A stretch of 64,000 nt of DNA from Membranipora membranacea (GCA_914767715.1 OU612065.1:1240001-1304000); one strand, 5' to 3'; numbered from the stretch's first letter, positions 49,044 to 62,466 are shown. Notes: generated by a model from the sequence alone, not told the origin. A program made the numbers and translations.

Positions 49044-52000
49044 ATGGCCGGTACAGGATCTGGTGATAAACATGCCTCATCAGTAAACGTAAGAATCAAA
49101 TATCTCAATCTAATACCTAATTTTATCTATTAGTGACATTTTAATGCTGCTGTATGTTTCTAAGTCAGTTTTGTTCAGGTACCAGCTCGGCTTGTATGGC
49201 CCATAATTAGTGGGGCATCACTTTGAGTTTCAGCACCAGGAGTTAGAGACAACTAACTCCTTGCTCACCCTGACCACATGAGGTCGTATTCATATTTTGA
49301 GATAAACCCTTGAAAGGAATGGGATACAAAACACTTATTTTAATGTCATTGCCTCCTAAGTCAAAGCTACTGGTATTTTGTAGTGTATAAGAGATTAGCC
49401 TAATCTCAGTGCATATTATGAACATTTTTTTAGAAAGTTTTGCTGGTGGTGGCAGTTGTATTGGGAATTTTGGCTGCTATTTTTCTAATAGTAATGTGTG
49501 TATATATCGATAAATACAACAAGCTGGCTGATAAAAATGATTCGGATTCTTCAAGTGCAGATGCAGTGGAGAATACGGACACAGAACAACTTGAGAAATC
49601 TGAAAAGGTATTACATGAAATGCCTCTATTCTGATAGCAGAACTTTGGTATCTTCCTTCTGCAGGATGTGGTTTTATGCACACATTCATGAGATCTGCTG
49701 ATACTTGTTTGTTGTTATTATCAGAGTATCCAGGGCAGGGATGGCAGATTTATTAGAGAATGGTGGTTATTTGCCAGATTTAACAATTTGCTTGCGACAT
49801 GTGATCCCAACATTTTATCATGACCACAATACTTTAATAAGGGTTCCCGATGAAATGATTGAGTGTCAAAACATGTAATATTATTGTGTTTTATAATGTA
49901 TATCTATAACCAGTAAATCTAAGCCAGCTTATAATTGAATTACCTCATACCAATGTTACTTTATTCCTTGTTTATGTAGCTATACAGTGATTTGTCAGCG
50001 GACCAGATTAGTAGTATAATGGGATACATGAAGAGTGATTCAGGTTTAGATGTTGTGTCATCCGACAGCGCTGACCTAAACAGTAATTATGTATACACAA
50101 TAGCACCGGTTTTACCTGCTAAAGAAGCTGTCCTGAACTATCTGCATAACGACGACCCTCAACCTCAATCCAAGGCCAAGGTACCACACTAACATAGTTA
50201 TAACCATTTATATTCTCACGTCCTACTCTTAGTATAGTTAGCGTACAAGTGCTGGAGGTTTGAGTCCCGCTGCTGACTGCTCGGCATTGAGCCCCAGGTG
50301 AGCTCCGACCTGCCTACAAACTGAGAGCCGAATATGGCGGCCGCGCCCTTCAGGCACCTCTATTTTTATTTCTTCGGACATAGACGAAAACATTCAAATT
50401 TAACCAACATTTTTACCAACTTGTCAGTGGCTGGAGAGAGTACATTATTGAAGTCATACACTAAAGATTTATGTGTCTGTATCTGTTTTATCAGGTCACA
50501 CTGTTTATGGGAGCCACCAATCCGAAATCTATAAAGGAGGTGTTAGTTTATCCTATAGACTCTCCCACTACTATGGAGGAGTTTGTGAATCCTGGTGGTA
50601 ATATACCAACATGGCAATCCAGGCCTATCTGTGCCAAGGTAGAGGCTGCCATACTAGACAACATCATCAAAGATACATGTAAGTCACGTGCACCGTGAAT
50701 TTTGTTTATTGCCATTTTGAAATATCCATCCCGATCTCTAAGTTGATCAAACTGAAATTTTAGGCATATTTATTTCGAAAATATGAAAAAGCAGTGCTCT
50801 CATTCTTTTGAGAAATCTCATATAATATTTTTTTTAAATTGAGCAGATTATTTATTGCCAGGGCTTTAAACCTGTACTGTATATATTGCAGTGGCTCCTG
50901 TTACTCCGATGTTGAAAGCTAACCATGACATGTGGTATGACTCCACGTGCTCAGATGACCAGTGTCTCATGTATGCTTCAGTACCAAGAGAGGTCCCTGG
51001 ATCAGCCGATCGCAACATTTATATATTCTTTCAGATATCCCCAACAGGTTTGCCTCATCGATTTAATTCAAAGTTCAGGTTGATGACCTGACATTCTACA
51101 GCTAGATGTTAAATAATTTAATCTCATAATATCTCAAGCGATCAAACCAGTAGATATGGTAAGAAAACTCCAGTATAGCCATTATATAAAACATATCTCA
51201 TTATCAGGCAAATTTATTTGATCGCACCTTTGGCCTTACATAGTAGACATTTATGAATCTGTTGGTATATTTACATGCAGGTAACGATGATTATTACCTA
51301 TATCCCGTCCCCCTTGTGGTAGTGTATTACACCCCTGGTAATGGTGACACATATGAGCTGAGAAGAGTATACTATGACGGAGTGGAATATGACACAGTAG
51401 AAAACCTTGTACAAGCATACAATGATGGTGATGTGAGGGAGATGGAACCAAACAGTCACAAAAAATACACTAACAGGTAAATTACCTCATACATAAGAAG
51501 GTACCAACTGCTGTGACTTTAAAATGAAACCTTTGCAAGTTATTAATAATTAACTGTGAGTTAAAATCATTCAGGTCAAATGGTTGTAATGTTAATAAGA
51601 ATTTTGTCTAAGAACATCTTTATTAGCTCACACTTATTGTCAATTAGTTTCCATCAGTATTGGCAATTGAGTCAAGATTTGAGCCTGTAATGTCCTTTGA
51701 GCTTAAGAAGTCCCTTCTCACACTGATCTCTTATCACACCCCCCCCCCCCCCATCCCCAGAGCACACTAAATACTCTTCTCTTTGCACTGTGCTACTCAT
51801 ATCTTATAGTCTCAATAATGAATTTGAATAACAACCTATCTGCTATGCCACCCCATTTTTCTCTATCTGACCATAACAGAACAACTTATTATCTTTATTC
51901 CTGAAAGTAATCTGTTATTTATAGTTTCGGCAGTCCTAAAAGAAGAGGCAAGGATGTCAATCCTGAAGACTTACTTCCCCCGTCTGTGTCAAACGCTGCT

Positions 52001-55000
52001 AAGCGGTTTACTGTTCACGGTCACCATGTCACATGGCTGGGCTTCGAGTTTGACTTTAACTTCAAAGCTATATCCTCAATGCAGATGTATAATATCAGAT
52101 TCAATGGTGAAAGGTAGACACGATAACCTGGATATTGTCATATTTATCACTATTTTACCCAGATGTGGAAGCATAGGAATTGTGATGAGTGATGTTTATC
52201 TTACCATTACTATTACAACTGTCACAATATAAGAATGTGTTCTATACAATCATGGCTGTTTTGTACAATGTGCAGCAGAATCTCATACCGGTGTCGTCTG
52301 TTGCTGAGTCTATATTTGCCTTATTTTTTTATAGCATACTGTACCAGTTAGGCCTGCAAGATGTATTTGTCTATTACGCAGGTGGAGATCCCTTTAGGGA
52401 TATGAGGAGTTATTTAGATGTCGGCTGGTCTATCGGTGAGCTAAGTCGAATATATCTAAGATATTTTCCTTTGTCTATGGTTTTGGTTACACATGCTTTG
52501 TACAGCGGGTCTACTTCTGGGCAGCAGTATGTTATATGAGGTAGACAAACTCCTAACACAGTCATAATACATCCAGCCTGATTCAGTCCTGCCTCTCACT
52601 GCAGGGTCTGTCTCCTGAATACTTACTATAGATTGATGTTACACTTGTAGGAGCTCGGTCCTCACCCCTCACACCAGGACATGACTGCCCTGAAGGTTCT
52701 GTCTATCTGGACAGTGATGTGTTTGCTGATGGATTTGATGAATTGATCAATATTAAGAATGCCATCTGCATATTTGAGTATAGGTAAGTCTTGCCTTTCT
52801 TGACAACCTTAGTTGAGTTGAGGTGGGGGGAGTTAGAGTAAAATACTGATTGACCAGATGAACATTATTATGTTACTGGGATGTGGATCCGAAAAAGGCC
52901 CACCATTGGCTCCAGGCATTGTCATATAAACAGACAGTCTAAATAAAAATACTTATATTATTTACTTATTATTTTTACACATAAAACAACATAATAATAA
53001 TAATAATGTATTTTTATCAACAGGAATCATGTACCGTTGAGGAGACATTACTCAGTCGGCTTCGTTGACTACGCTAGTTTTAGGTTTAATATGAACATGC
53101 CTGACGTAGTTCTGGTTGTCAGACAGATTCTTACTGTGTGGAACTACGACTACATATTAGACATCGAGTTCCATCAAAGTGGCGTTATCAAAACACAGGT
53201 TTGTGTGATATTCAGTAGAATTTATAGGTGATATTGAGTAGAATGTATGGGTGATATTCGGTAGAATGTATGGGTGATAGTCGGTAGACTGTATGGGTGA
53301 TATTCGGTAGAATGTATGGGTGATAGTCGGTAGACTGTATGGGTGATAGTCGGTAGACTGTATGGGTACAAACATATGGAATTATAAGTGACAAAGTAAG
53401 GAAAAGGAACGCTATTTAGTTCTATATCAAGAATATCTGCAGAACTTCAATGCTAACACTTATTGGAAAGCTGCTATTTATTTTGCCCCTACATCATCCC
53501 TAGCCAATTATAGTGTTGTTTTATGCTGTTCCAGATTCACTCTACTGGTTATGTCCAAGTGGCCAGCACTAGACCAGAATATGGTACTCAGTTTGGATAC
53601 GATATTCTACCTGACCCTGGAATCACTGCTTTGTTCCACAATCACTTCTTTGTATTCAAAGCTGACCTTGACATTGGAGAGCAAAAATCTAACCGCTTTA
53701 TGGTATGTTCAATAGCTACGGAACACAGTTGAATCATTTACATTTCAGTAGATGTTACCAGTGACTTCTCACTGTTAGAACTAGGCCGAGCCAGTCATTT
53801 CAATTGCACTACCAACTATCAGTATCATGACTACTACTAGCTTGTCAAGAAATTTCCTGCTTCCAGATTCGAATCTGGGATCTTGTGATCAGCAGTCCAC
53901 GATCTTAACCACTACATCACCGAGTTTGTATTGCCGCACTGGAAATCAAGACTATCATACATAATAGCCATTAGTCATACTGATGCTCCCAGCATGACAA
54001 CATTATATATATTAAGCTTTCTTCAGACATATATAAGTCAATAACTACTTGGCAAAATTTGATGAAACCTTGTGACAGCATGGTTTCAAAGAGTAAGGAT
54101 ATGCAGAGGGGACACATCAATGATAGCTATTGTGCCTGCGGTTTTTGATTCACTGGGGAAAATCATCAATCTGGGAACCTGCCAATTCTAATAATTATAT
54201 AAGTCATGCCGACACACTATAGTCATCATTGAAGTGTCCCCTCTGTAAATCCTACTCTGTGATGGTTTCATCTGTCTAGATGAGAAATTAAAACTGGATC
54301 AATCTTATCATGTACTACTAGCTGATTGCACTAGTAATTAGTGAATGAATATCCACGGTAAATCGTGATTTTTATCATGCGATGCAGTTAAAACACAGGA
54401 GTGGGGGTTATCACGTTTTTCAAATCTTATGATATGTTAGATTTTTATGTCACATGCCCCCTAGATGCGGCTGCCATTTACCAGTTCTTATCATGCAATA
54501 ATCGAGGATATATGGATTAAAAAGGGAAGATGCGGAGTTGATTTTGCAGTCATGACTGGAACTGAGTATGACGCCTTGCTTGAACTGCAGCACTTTCCGT
54601 ATTCGTTGTCGGTTATACAAAGTTTTACAAGAGGTCTGCAAAAATCAGGTTCAGTTGCGCTGTTTCACGCGTGCTGGGACCGGACCCGGCCCAGTCCTGA
54701 AAGATAACCCAAATTCGAAAATCCGACCCGGTCCTGATTTGTGAACCCCTTCCAGCTCTAGTCAGAACGTAATATCACCAAGGTTGAGTTCTGGCATAGT
54801 AATAAAGTTTAACCATTGTATGTTTGAACTAGAGATCCATGACTTGAATGTGATGTCACATCAGCACACTCACAAAGTTATGATCTCAAACCAGCACATG
54901 CACAAAGTGATGATCTCATATCAGCAGACCCACAAAGTGATGATCTAAATACTAGATATCAACACACACAAATACATGTTGGTGATGTTGCCAGAGACAC

Positions 55001-56504
55001 ACAATTTGTTATTAAATTCTCAAACCTTTTTAGTACACTTATTTCAGCATGCCTGCGAGACTAGTGATTATCGTTTTCTCACACTTATAGACCCTGGATA
55101 TGAAATCGCTAACAAGACAGCATCCCTTCAATGATACACTCCAAGAGAATTACATGGTACTAGAAGAGAATCTAAGGTCTACAGAGTTAGAAGCTATCAT
55201 CAAATATGACTTCAACCAGCCGAAACAGTTTATTATATATAATGAGTATGAGAAAAATGAGAGGAACAATCAGTTCAGAGGTAATAATCAGTTAATGTGC
55301 ACTGTAGATTTCCTTATCCTTATGCAGTCTGTGAGTTTGGGCAGTTATTATACAATTGACAAAAGCATCAAATCAGATAGTCGTTTAGGCATACCATATT
55401 TGATAGATATTATGGTATCGGTTATGGACACACTAACATGATACAGCTTACACTATCATGTTGTGAATGTAGGTTACCGGATCCAGTCTTCTAGTTTTGC
55501 TAACCCAGTTCTCCCAGATGACACTTTACTGTTTAACACTCCCTCCTGGGTCAAACACCAGATTTCTGTTACCAAACAAAAAGATGCTGAAGATTCTACA
55601 CTCTCTTACTTCTCCCAAGGTTAGCCGTCCTACCTTTAAGGGTACGATAGTATTATGATTTATTTTTGACTATGTCAATTTCAAGGGTGGCTGTTCCTAC
55701 CTAAGCTTGTCATTATGATGTAATGATATAAAAGTAATCATATGTTTATGGCCGGATAAATACCATGTAAAAATACCTAAAAGGTTCCAAAAATTTACAA
55801 TTTAGACATATATCATGCGTGAATTGTGGTGATGTGATTTCTAGACTGGCAGTAGTGGTGGTGACTGGTGACTGGTTACTGTATGATATGTTTTAACCAA
55901 AACCGGCAAAAAATAACCAATATCAATATAACACAGACACACAATTAGGACCAGGACGAAATATTGTGCTCTGGAATAGATAAGTACATATCATTAAGTC
56001 TATGGAGGGTATCCATTTCAGACATTCTATGAGCTATGATATAAATAATACTTTTGATCAGGTGGTGTATTTGACCCTACCATATCGCTGGCTCAGTTCC
56101 AGGAAGATAATGAGAATATTGTGGATGAGGATTTGGTGAGCTGGATAACATTAGGTGTTAATCATGTGCCGACTGCTGAGGATGTTCCTGTCACAACAAC
56201 AGGTACGCGTTGCATTATCTTCATCGGCCCTTGAAATAAATGTTGACTGTTTGGGCCAGAATTTGATTTGGTATTAATCCTTTACTGATCTGATATTAGC
56301 GGCTCATAGTATCATAGATTGAGTTGATTGATGCCACTGCAGAAACATATTTTACCAATGAATGATTGATCTGTAGCTTACATGTTATGTTATACATTTA
56401 TAATTACAGCGAGTAAGGAGCTGTCCTTTTACCTTGTACCTCACAACTTTTATAAGGAAGATCCGAGCATAGCAAGCAGAGATGCTGACCTTCAGTATCC
56501 ATAG
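49044..56504 (+). CDS. AOC: Copper amine oxidase, membrane-anchored (AOC family)
   Basis: Fifteen exons: 49044-49088, 49434-49607, 49980-50180, 50495-50678, 50892-51047, 51281-51476, 51925-52113, 52335-52435, 52651-52783, 53024-53198, 53535-53702, 55091-55280, 55473-55619, 56062-56202, 56410-56504; 764 residues, near AOC3 (763). Copper/topaquinone amine oxidases convert primary amines to aldehydes with H2O2 and ammonia. Residues 16-40 (KVLLVVAVVLGILAAIFLIV and on) form an N-terminal membrane anchor, so the catalytic part should face outside. Catalytic landmarks: YLD with base Asp about 410; TVWNYDY with Tyr about 501, the topaquinone precursor; copper ligands HNH (about 553 and 555) and His about 721 in GVNHVPTAEDVP. 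The end FYLVPHNFYKEDPSIASRDA matches the family C-terminus. The gene looks intact. Intron 10 starts with a minisatellite; intron 11 holds a SINE head and a MITE. A degenerate inverted copy lies at 59317-63474. Confidence 0.93.
50235..50360 (+). repeat. tRNA-derived SINE fragment (GGAGGTGGCTCAG family)
   Basis: GTACAAGTGCTGGAGGTTTG with AGTCCCGCTGC carries a B box, followed by CCCCAGGTGAGCTCCGACCT and GCCTACAAACTGAGAGC. It matches the body of the copy at 62620-62866. The 5' head is truncated. It sits in intron 3 of the intact amine oxidase and has no counterpart at the same place in the inverted copy. Confidence 0.7.
53208..53368. repeat. 22-base minisatellite in amine oxidase intron 10
   Basis: About seven units of a 22-base repeat of the form GGTGATATTCGGTAGAATGT with AT. 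Variants alternate between ATATTCGGTAGAATG and ATAGTCGGTAGACTG. It begins about ten bases after the exon 10 donor, so the first unit overlaps the 5' splice region (GTTTGTGTGATATTCAG). Confidence 0.9.
53860..53930 (-). repeat. tRNA-derived SINE head
   Basis: The minus strand reads CGGTGATGTAGTGGTTAAGA (A-box like) and then CCCAGATTCGAATCTGG, a self-complementary T-arm with a canonical GATTCGAATC B box. Pairing of acceptor and anticodon stems is poor, so it is called SINE-derived. It lies in amine oxidase intron 11. Confidence 0.55.
54061..54272. mobile_element. MITE with about 55-base inverted repeats
   Basis: The left arm (GATGAAACC..., GAGTAAGGATATGCAGAGGG, GACACATCAATGAT) pairs with the right arm (ATCATTGAAGTGTCCCCTCT, GTAAATCCTACTCTG, GGTTTCATC). 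The core of about 80 bases is unique. No clear target duplication was resolved. Intron 11 of the intact amine oxidase. Confidence 0.65.
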
Positions 56505-57246
56505 AAGATGGAATAATAATGAGATACGCACAATGGCACATCAACATTACTTGAAATAACATATTTGTAGGATTGTTATCTCTTGTATAAAGGGAATTAC
56601 TGCGTAGTGATTCGAATCCCAAGATGCTATCATCCAAGATTTCACAAAGTATTCTTAGTTCTCTCTCATTTTATCAACGTTTTTCATTTTGATGCAAATG
56701 GAAAAGTTGTGCATTTTCATATACACCTACTTACAATATAACCCGCACACGCACGCCACTATTTTGCTCTCATACATTAAACGTTCTCTGTGGGTTTTTA
56801 GATTTTTAACCAGTATAAGAAGTTTCTGACAGATATGACACCAAATACATGCTTCCTGCCCAATTAACAATGACTTGAGACGGAATTCATAATATTTTTT
56901 GTTTATTTTTTCATTCAATTGTAACGAAAACCATTAATTCAATAGTTGACTTCACTAACATGTATTGCTATGGACTATTTTAGTTTGCTTTGTCAAAAAT
57001 GAACTTTTAAGGCATAAAAATAGGCTCAACATCCATTTTTTTATTATTGGCTATATAAAATGATAAAAACCTAACCCCTCAGCTTTTTATGTTCATAACA
57101 TAAACATGTTTTGTCTATTGGTCATAATATTAAATCATTAGTTCTATGATAAGGGCCTGCCAGGCACCATCTAATATACAAAGTTATTCCAGATACTTTA
57201 ATATATAGTCTCTGGTATAACCTCCCCTGTGAGTTGGGCATCATAA

Positions 57247-57447
57247 ATGCTGATGTCTTATGAGCTTCTGACAGAGCGCGATATTAACATGGACTCTCGG
57301 TACATGTCGGTGTACCCCAACAGTGCTTTCCTCAATATGATAAACATGTTCTGCGATATCGGAGAATTATTCTTGGTACATAACAATGACAGCAAGATAT
57401 TTTGGATAGATATTATAGATTATGATACTCAGAAATTTTCTTTATGA
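57247..57447 (+). CDS. Hypothetical small open frame in the spacer
   Basis: 66 codons starting MLMSYELLTERDINMDSRYM, with balanced composition and a region SAFLNMINMFCDIGELFLVH that could fold. No family is recognised. The frame extends upstream past the ATG without a clean acceptor and ends in TGA. It may be a remnant exon or chance. Confidence 0.2.
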   Translation: MLMSYELLTERDINMDSRYMSVYPNSAFLNMINMFCDIGELFLVHNNDSKIFWIDIIDYDTQKFSL

Positions 57448-57761
57448 AGGCTCCACAATTACAAGTGCACATTACCTAGGAGTTATCTATCTATGCTAAT
57501 AGGAAGGATAACTCTACTCATCCCAGGCAGTTCATTTCATTGCTGAGGATGTCTCTTCCACAATAACACACTTAGTGAAGCTCCGCCTCCCTTTCTCATG
57601 ATTAGGGTGACCTAGCAGTTTGGACATGTGTCTCCAAATCCGTCCAGTAACCAGCAGACAATGCATGCTTTACTCATCATGAACTCGTTCTGTAGTAATT
57701 GTTTGTTTCTTGTATAGTATCGGATGAAGTTAAGGACTGGCCATGATAGCCAAACATAGCC

Positions 57762-57846
57762 ATGATACATGTTGAGAAGCAGTTCTCTAATGCCAATAAG
57801 ATACGAGAACACGTAAACGCAGAACTAGTATTCAGCTGGACTCGAG
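57762..57846 (+). CDS. Possible isolated exon in the spacer
   Basis: An ATG opens MIHVEKQFSNANKIREHVNA followed by ELVFSWTR and ends at a good donor (CTCGAG|GTAAGAG) in phase 1. No downstream partner exon was identified. It could be a first exon of an unrecognised gene or a decayed fragment. Confidence 0.2.
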
Positions 57847-60697
57847 GTAAGAGGTAGCCCGACAAAAATATAATAATTATAAATAGTCACACAAATTTGA
57901 ATTATATATTCATAGGCTTCAAAGTTGTAATCACAAAGCTTTACCAAATCACCTGATTCCTCTCCTTATTGATTATTAAGCATTTTTTAACAGCAATGGT
58001 ATACATGTTGCTTACTTCTATCAATGTAAACATACAGTTGTGATGGGTTTGAAATTCTGTAGATCAATCACAATAAATATTTTTTATTTTATGTTCCACC
58101 CTCCTCCTGTTCAGCATTGTCAGCGACAGAAGTAAATGTTATTCCTGTCTATTTCTATGATTCAAAAAATATGAGAATTTAACATCATGTGATTCATATA
58201 TTACTAAGTTTGTGATGCCTTGCTGGGTGATCTGGGATATCTGAGATCATCCTACATGATTTGACACAGGAATTTCCCTTATGGTCACATTACACTGTTT
58301 GAGCACCTGAAATCATAAATACCATAGCCAAAACAAAAAAAGTCTTTGAATTTTCAAGGTTTTGCAATTTTGAATTCTGAAAATTTTAATTTACAAGTTT
58401 CTGCCACAGCCAGCCCTTAAATGCGCCCGGGGTGGCGATGGCGGCTGTAGGCGGTTGTTAACGGCCGCCATTGCAATCCCGATTGCTGTAGTTTCTACTT
58501 GTTTATGAAAAATCTTTCGGAATTTAATATTTTAGCTCTGCCAATTCATTGATATGACGCCAGGTCTCAAAGTTTTAGCAATTTCAGCAATCTTTCTATT
58601 CACTTTTTGTACTTCTTATATAATACTATTGATCTATGATAATCACATTTAAATAGTCCATATCAATACATGGAAGCAGTGTACATGTGAATTATTTTCT
58701 GTGTGAGAGTGAATTAAACAGATGGATAGACAAAACTTCAGGGGTGTAGATGACATACACTCAGGTTGTCGATTGAGTTTATGATGTGTGGCCAATTGGT
58801 GATGTCATTATAAGTGCAAATTCAAATGGCTGTCCTTTCCATACCACCTATGATGTAGACAGCCTGAGTATCGTTATCCTATTAAGTGGCAGGCCTCCCC
58901 CCACAGTTCTTCTCAGTGATAACAGCCATAGACTAAAGCACCTAACATCTTTGTGGATGCCTACAGCCAAATAATAATCTCCACCTGCTTGGTGGATAGC
59001 ATATTGAGGTATAAAATAGAGTAGACATATGGAGGTATAAAAATAGAGTATATATATATTTATGATTGCATATATATAGTTCAAATCGGGGTTACGCAAG
59101 ATATGTATATATATACAAAATCACATTGTATAAAGTTTGCGATGGTGAATGTATAACAGAGAGTGTGAACTACAGATCAGTCAGCGGTATAATATGTTTC
59201 TGCAGCACTGGCATCGAACAACTCAAGTAAAGAATTAATACCAAATCAAATTCTGGCCCAAACAGTCAACATTTATTTCAAGGGCCGATGAAGGTATCCC
59301 ATAATGCAATGCATACCTGTTGTTGTGACAGGAACAACCTCAGCAGTCGGCACATGATTAACACCTAATGTTATCCAGCTCACCAAATCTTCATCCACAA
59401 TATTCTCATTATCCTCCTGGAACTGAGCCAGTGATATGGTAGGGTCAAATACACCACCTGATCAAAAGTATTATTTATATCATAGCTCATAGAATGTCTG
59501 AAATGGATACCCTCCATAGACTTAATGATATGTACTTATCTATTCCAGAGCACAATATTTCGTCCCAGTCCTAGTTATGTGTCTGAGTTATACTGATCAT
59601 GGGTTTTATTGCCGCTACATATATTTCCCAGTTACCTCTACTGCCAATAAAGAAATCACGACAATTACGGCAAGAAAAATGTCTAAATAGTAAATTTTAG
59701 CAACCGTCTCTCGTAGTTTTTACAGTACATTTACGTCCATGATCCTGTAAATACTTACATCTTTTGTGACATTATATAAGCCACTGACTAGTATTTAGTC
59801 AATAATTATGACAAGGACTATTACAATCAAACATTCAGGGCCTTACGCAAATCAGCTTATACATAGTAATCAAACGAGGTCAAGGAACTGATCACAAGTT
59901 ATTGTATTTATGTCCCCATACCTAAAAGGAAGATAGCTCCGCTGTACTAGAAATGTAAAAAATCTCTCTCTTCTCCTCCAAAGTGTTCAATTTATTTGGC
60001 ACACAATATCATCCTTTTCCATAAAGTGCCAAAGAAATTAAAGTGTTGCCAAAGAAACATTGTTGGCAAAGAAAAATGATTAATCTAAGTTTCAAGTGGT
60101 TGAGCAAAGGGCGAGGGGGGAATTTTGGTATATGCTTGTCAAAATTTATATATGAGGCGATTTACCTGTTAGCGTATTTTTTGTGACTGTTTGGTTCCAT
60201 CTCCCTCACATCACCATCATTGTATGCTTGTACAAGGTTATCTACTGTGTCATATTCCACTCCGTCATAGTATACTCTTCTCAGCTCATAGGTGTCACCA
60301 TTACCAGGGGTGTAATAAACTACCACAAGGGGGACGGGAAATAGGTAATAATCACCGTTACCTGCATGTAAATATACCAACAGAATCATATATGTCTACC
60401 ATGTAAGGCCAGAGGTGTGATCAAATAAATTTGTCTGATAATGAGATATTTTTTGTATGTCTGTGCTGGAGTTTTCTTACCATATCTACCGGTTTGACAG
60501 CTTGAGATATTATGAGATTTATTTCTTCACAGCTAGCTGTGGAATGTCAGGTTATCGACTTGAACTTTTTATTTAAGCCAATGGGATATACCTGATGGGG
60601 ATATTTGAAAGAATATATAAATGTTGCGATCAGCTGATCCAGGCACCTCTCTTGGCACTGAGACATACATGAGACATTTGTCATCTGAGCACGTTGC

Positions 60698-60750
60698 GTC
60701 ATACCCATAGATTTAAAAACAGTACTGTTTTTTAAATCTATGGTCATACC
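60698..60750. mobile_element. 37-base palindromic insertion with 8-base target duplication
   Basis: The palindrome at 60706-60742 (ends CATAGATTTAAAAA and complement) is flanked by perfect GTCATACC copies at 60698-60705 and 60743-60750. The intact gene has the same exon with a single GGTATGAC and no insertion, near 50934-50941, giving an exact empty site. Exon length difference (201 versus 156) equals 37+8. Eight-base duplications are typical of hAT-type insertion. Confidence 0.9.
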
Positions 60751-62466
60751 ACATGTCATGGTTGGCCTTCAACATCGGAGTAACAGGAGCCACTGCAATA
60801 AACACAGTGCAGGTCAAGGCTCAAAATGATATGTTGGCAATAAATGAGCATAAGCCATACAATCTAAATTTTAAAAACGTTATATGTGATTTTTCAAAAG
60901 AATGAAAGCACATACTTTTTTATATTTTTGCCTAAATTTCTTTTTTAAAAACATTAATTTTTCTTGGCAATAAAATGAACATTAGTTATAAAACCTAGAT
61001 GATCAATGATGCAGTCAGGGTCACTGACTCAAAAATAAATGTTGGTATTTCATTTTAGCGTGTAATAAGAAATACAAAATATTTTAGTTGGCAGACAATA
61101 TCATCCTGGCCGGATGTTTTACTAAACATGACAAAGAAATAATGATGATAATAAATCATAAAAATTTCCAAAAAAATGAGAGCACATACTTTTTCATACT
61201 TTTGATTAAATTTCTTTTGAAAAGAAAGCTTGGCAATAAATAAACATTAGCTATAGAATCTACTGCATTCAGGGCACTCAAAAACGTGACTTACGTGTAT
61301 CTTTGATGACGTTGTCTAGTATGGCAGCCTCTACCTTGGTACAGATAGGCCTAGATTGCCATGTTTGTATATTACCACCAGGATTCACAAACTCCTCCAT
61401 AGTAGCGGGAGAGTCTATAGGATAAACTAACACCTCCTTTATAGATTTAGGATTGGTGGCTCCCATAAACAGTGTGACCTGTTAAAACAGACACAGACAC
61501 ATAATTATTCAATTTTATAATGATATAGAGTGTTTGTGGAAACTTTTGTATGGCCCAGACTTATTTTATGATACTAAGAGTAGGACGTGAGATGATAGAT
61601 GGTTATATGTTAGTGTAGTACCTTGGCCTTGGATTGAGCTTGAGGACCGTTGTTATACAGATAGTCCAGGACAGCTTCTATAGCAGGTAAAACAGGTGCT
61701 ATTGTGTATACATAATTACTGTTTAGGTCAGCGGTGTCGACGACACAACGTCTAAACCTGAATCACTCTTCATGCATCCCATTATGCTACTGATCTGGTC
61801 TGCTGATATATCACTGTATAGCTACAAAACGATGTCACATTAATCAAATACTATAGATTAGATAATAAATTGTCACTGATATAATTATCACTTAGATTTA
61901 CTGGTAATACAAATACATGGAAATAAACACTGTTTTCCAGCTCAAGCAGTGCATTTAAAATCTAGATGTCTGAACCCAGACAACTTTCTCTATGTCTGAT
62001 CCATCCTGTATAATAAACAGTTCAACATCATTAGTGGTATTTAAACAAATTTGGTATCTCTACCCTAGAGACACTGATAATAATTTTATGTCTCGGATCT
62101 GTGCAAAATAATGAATATCAGCAGTTTTCATTGATTTTTCTGTGTGCATGAAACCACAACCTGCAAAAAGGAAGATACCAAAGCTTTACAATCAGAAAAG
62201 GGATCTTTGTCAATCAAGATATCAAAGGCATTCCTTTTTCATTTTTTTTCAAACTCTTTTATTGGCAGTAAATTTCATTTCAAAAGCGAAAATTTTTCCA
62301 CTAAACTCCAAATATCTTAAGATTTTAAGCCATTATATCACCTCTATCAACATCTAGATATAGATCTAAATATTTGGGCTGTTTGAACTGTGAAAATAAA
62401 TATTAGACATGATCACCAATACAATATTAAAGTATGTCACGTTAACCAAATACCAAACAGTAATAC

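Larger units (their letters stand above)
56505..59225. other. Spacer between the inverted amine oxidase copies
   Basis: Homology with the second copy continues only through the intron to about 56285; from there to 59225 the sequence is unique to the spacer. It starts with the 3' UTR of the intact gene. No recognised gene. Two coding-like pieces are listed separately (57247-57447 and 57762-57846). A short GC-rich patch near 58420-58490 is unexplained. Confidence 0.45.

Noticed and set aside
53157-53394. Overlapping minus-strand frames with repeated Tyr-Arg-Leu-Ser-Pro-Ile motifs
   Set aside because: They are translations of the 22-base minisatellite in an amine oxidase intron.
53860-53930. 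Functional tRNA gene on the minus strand
   Set aside because: The T-arm is good but the remaining stems do not pair; a SINE head explains it better.
54640-54770. GC-rich patch with CCGGACCCGGCCC in amine oxidase intron 11
   Set aside because: It may be a transposon end, since TAGAGCTGGAAGGGGTTCAC on the minus strand resembles hAT-like termini, but no partner end or target duplication was found.
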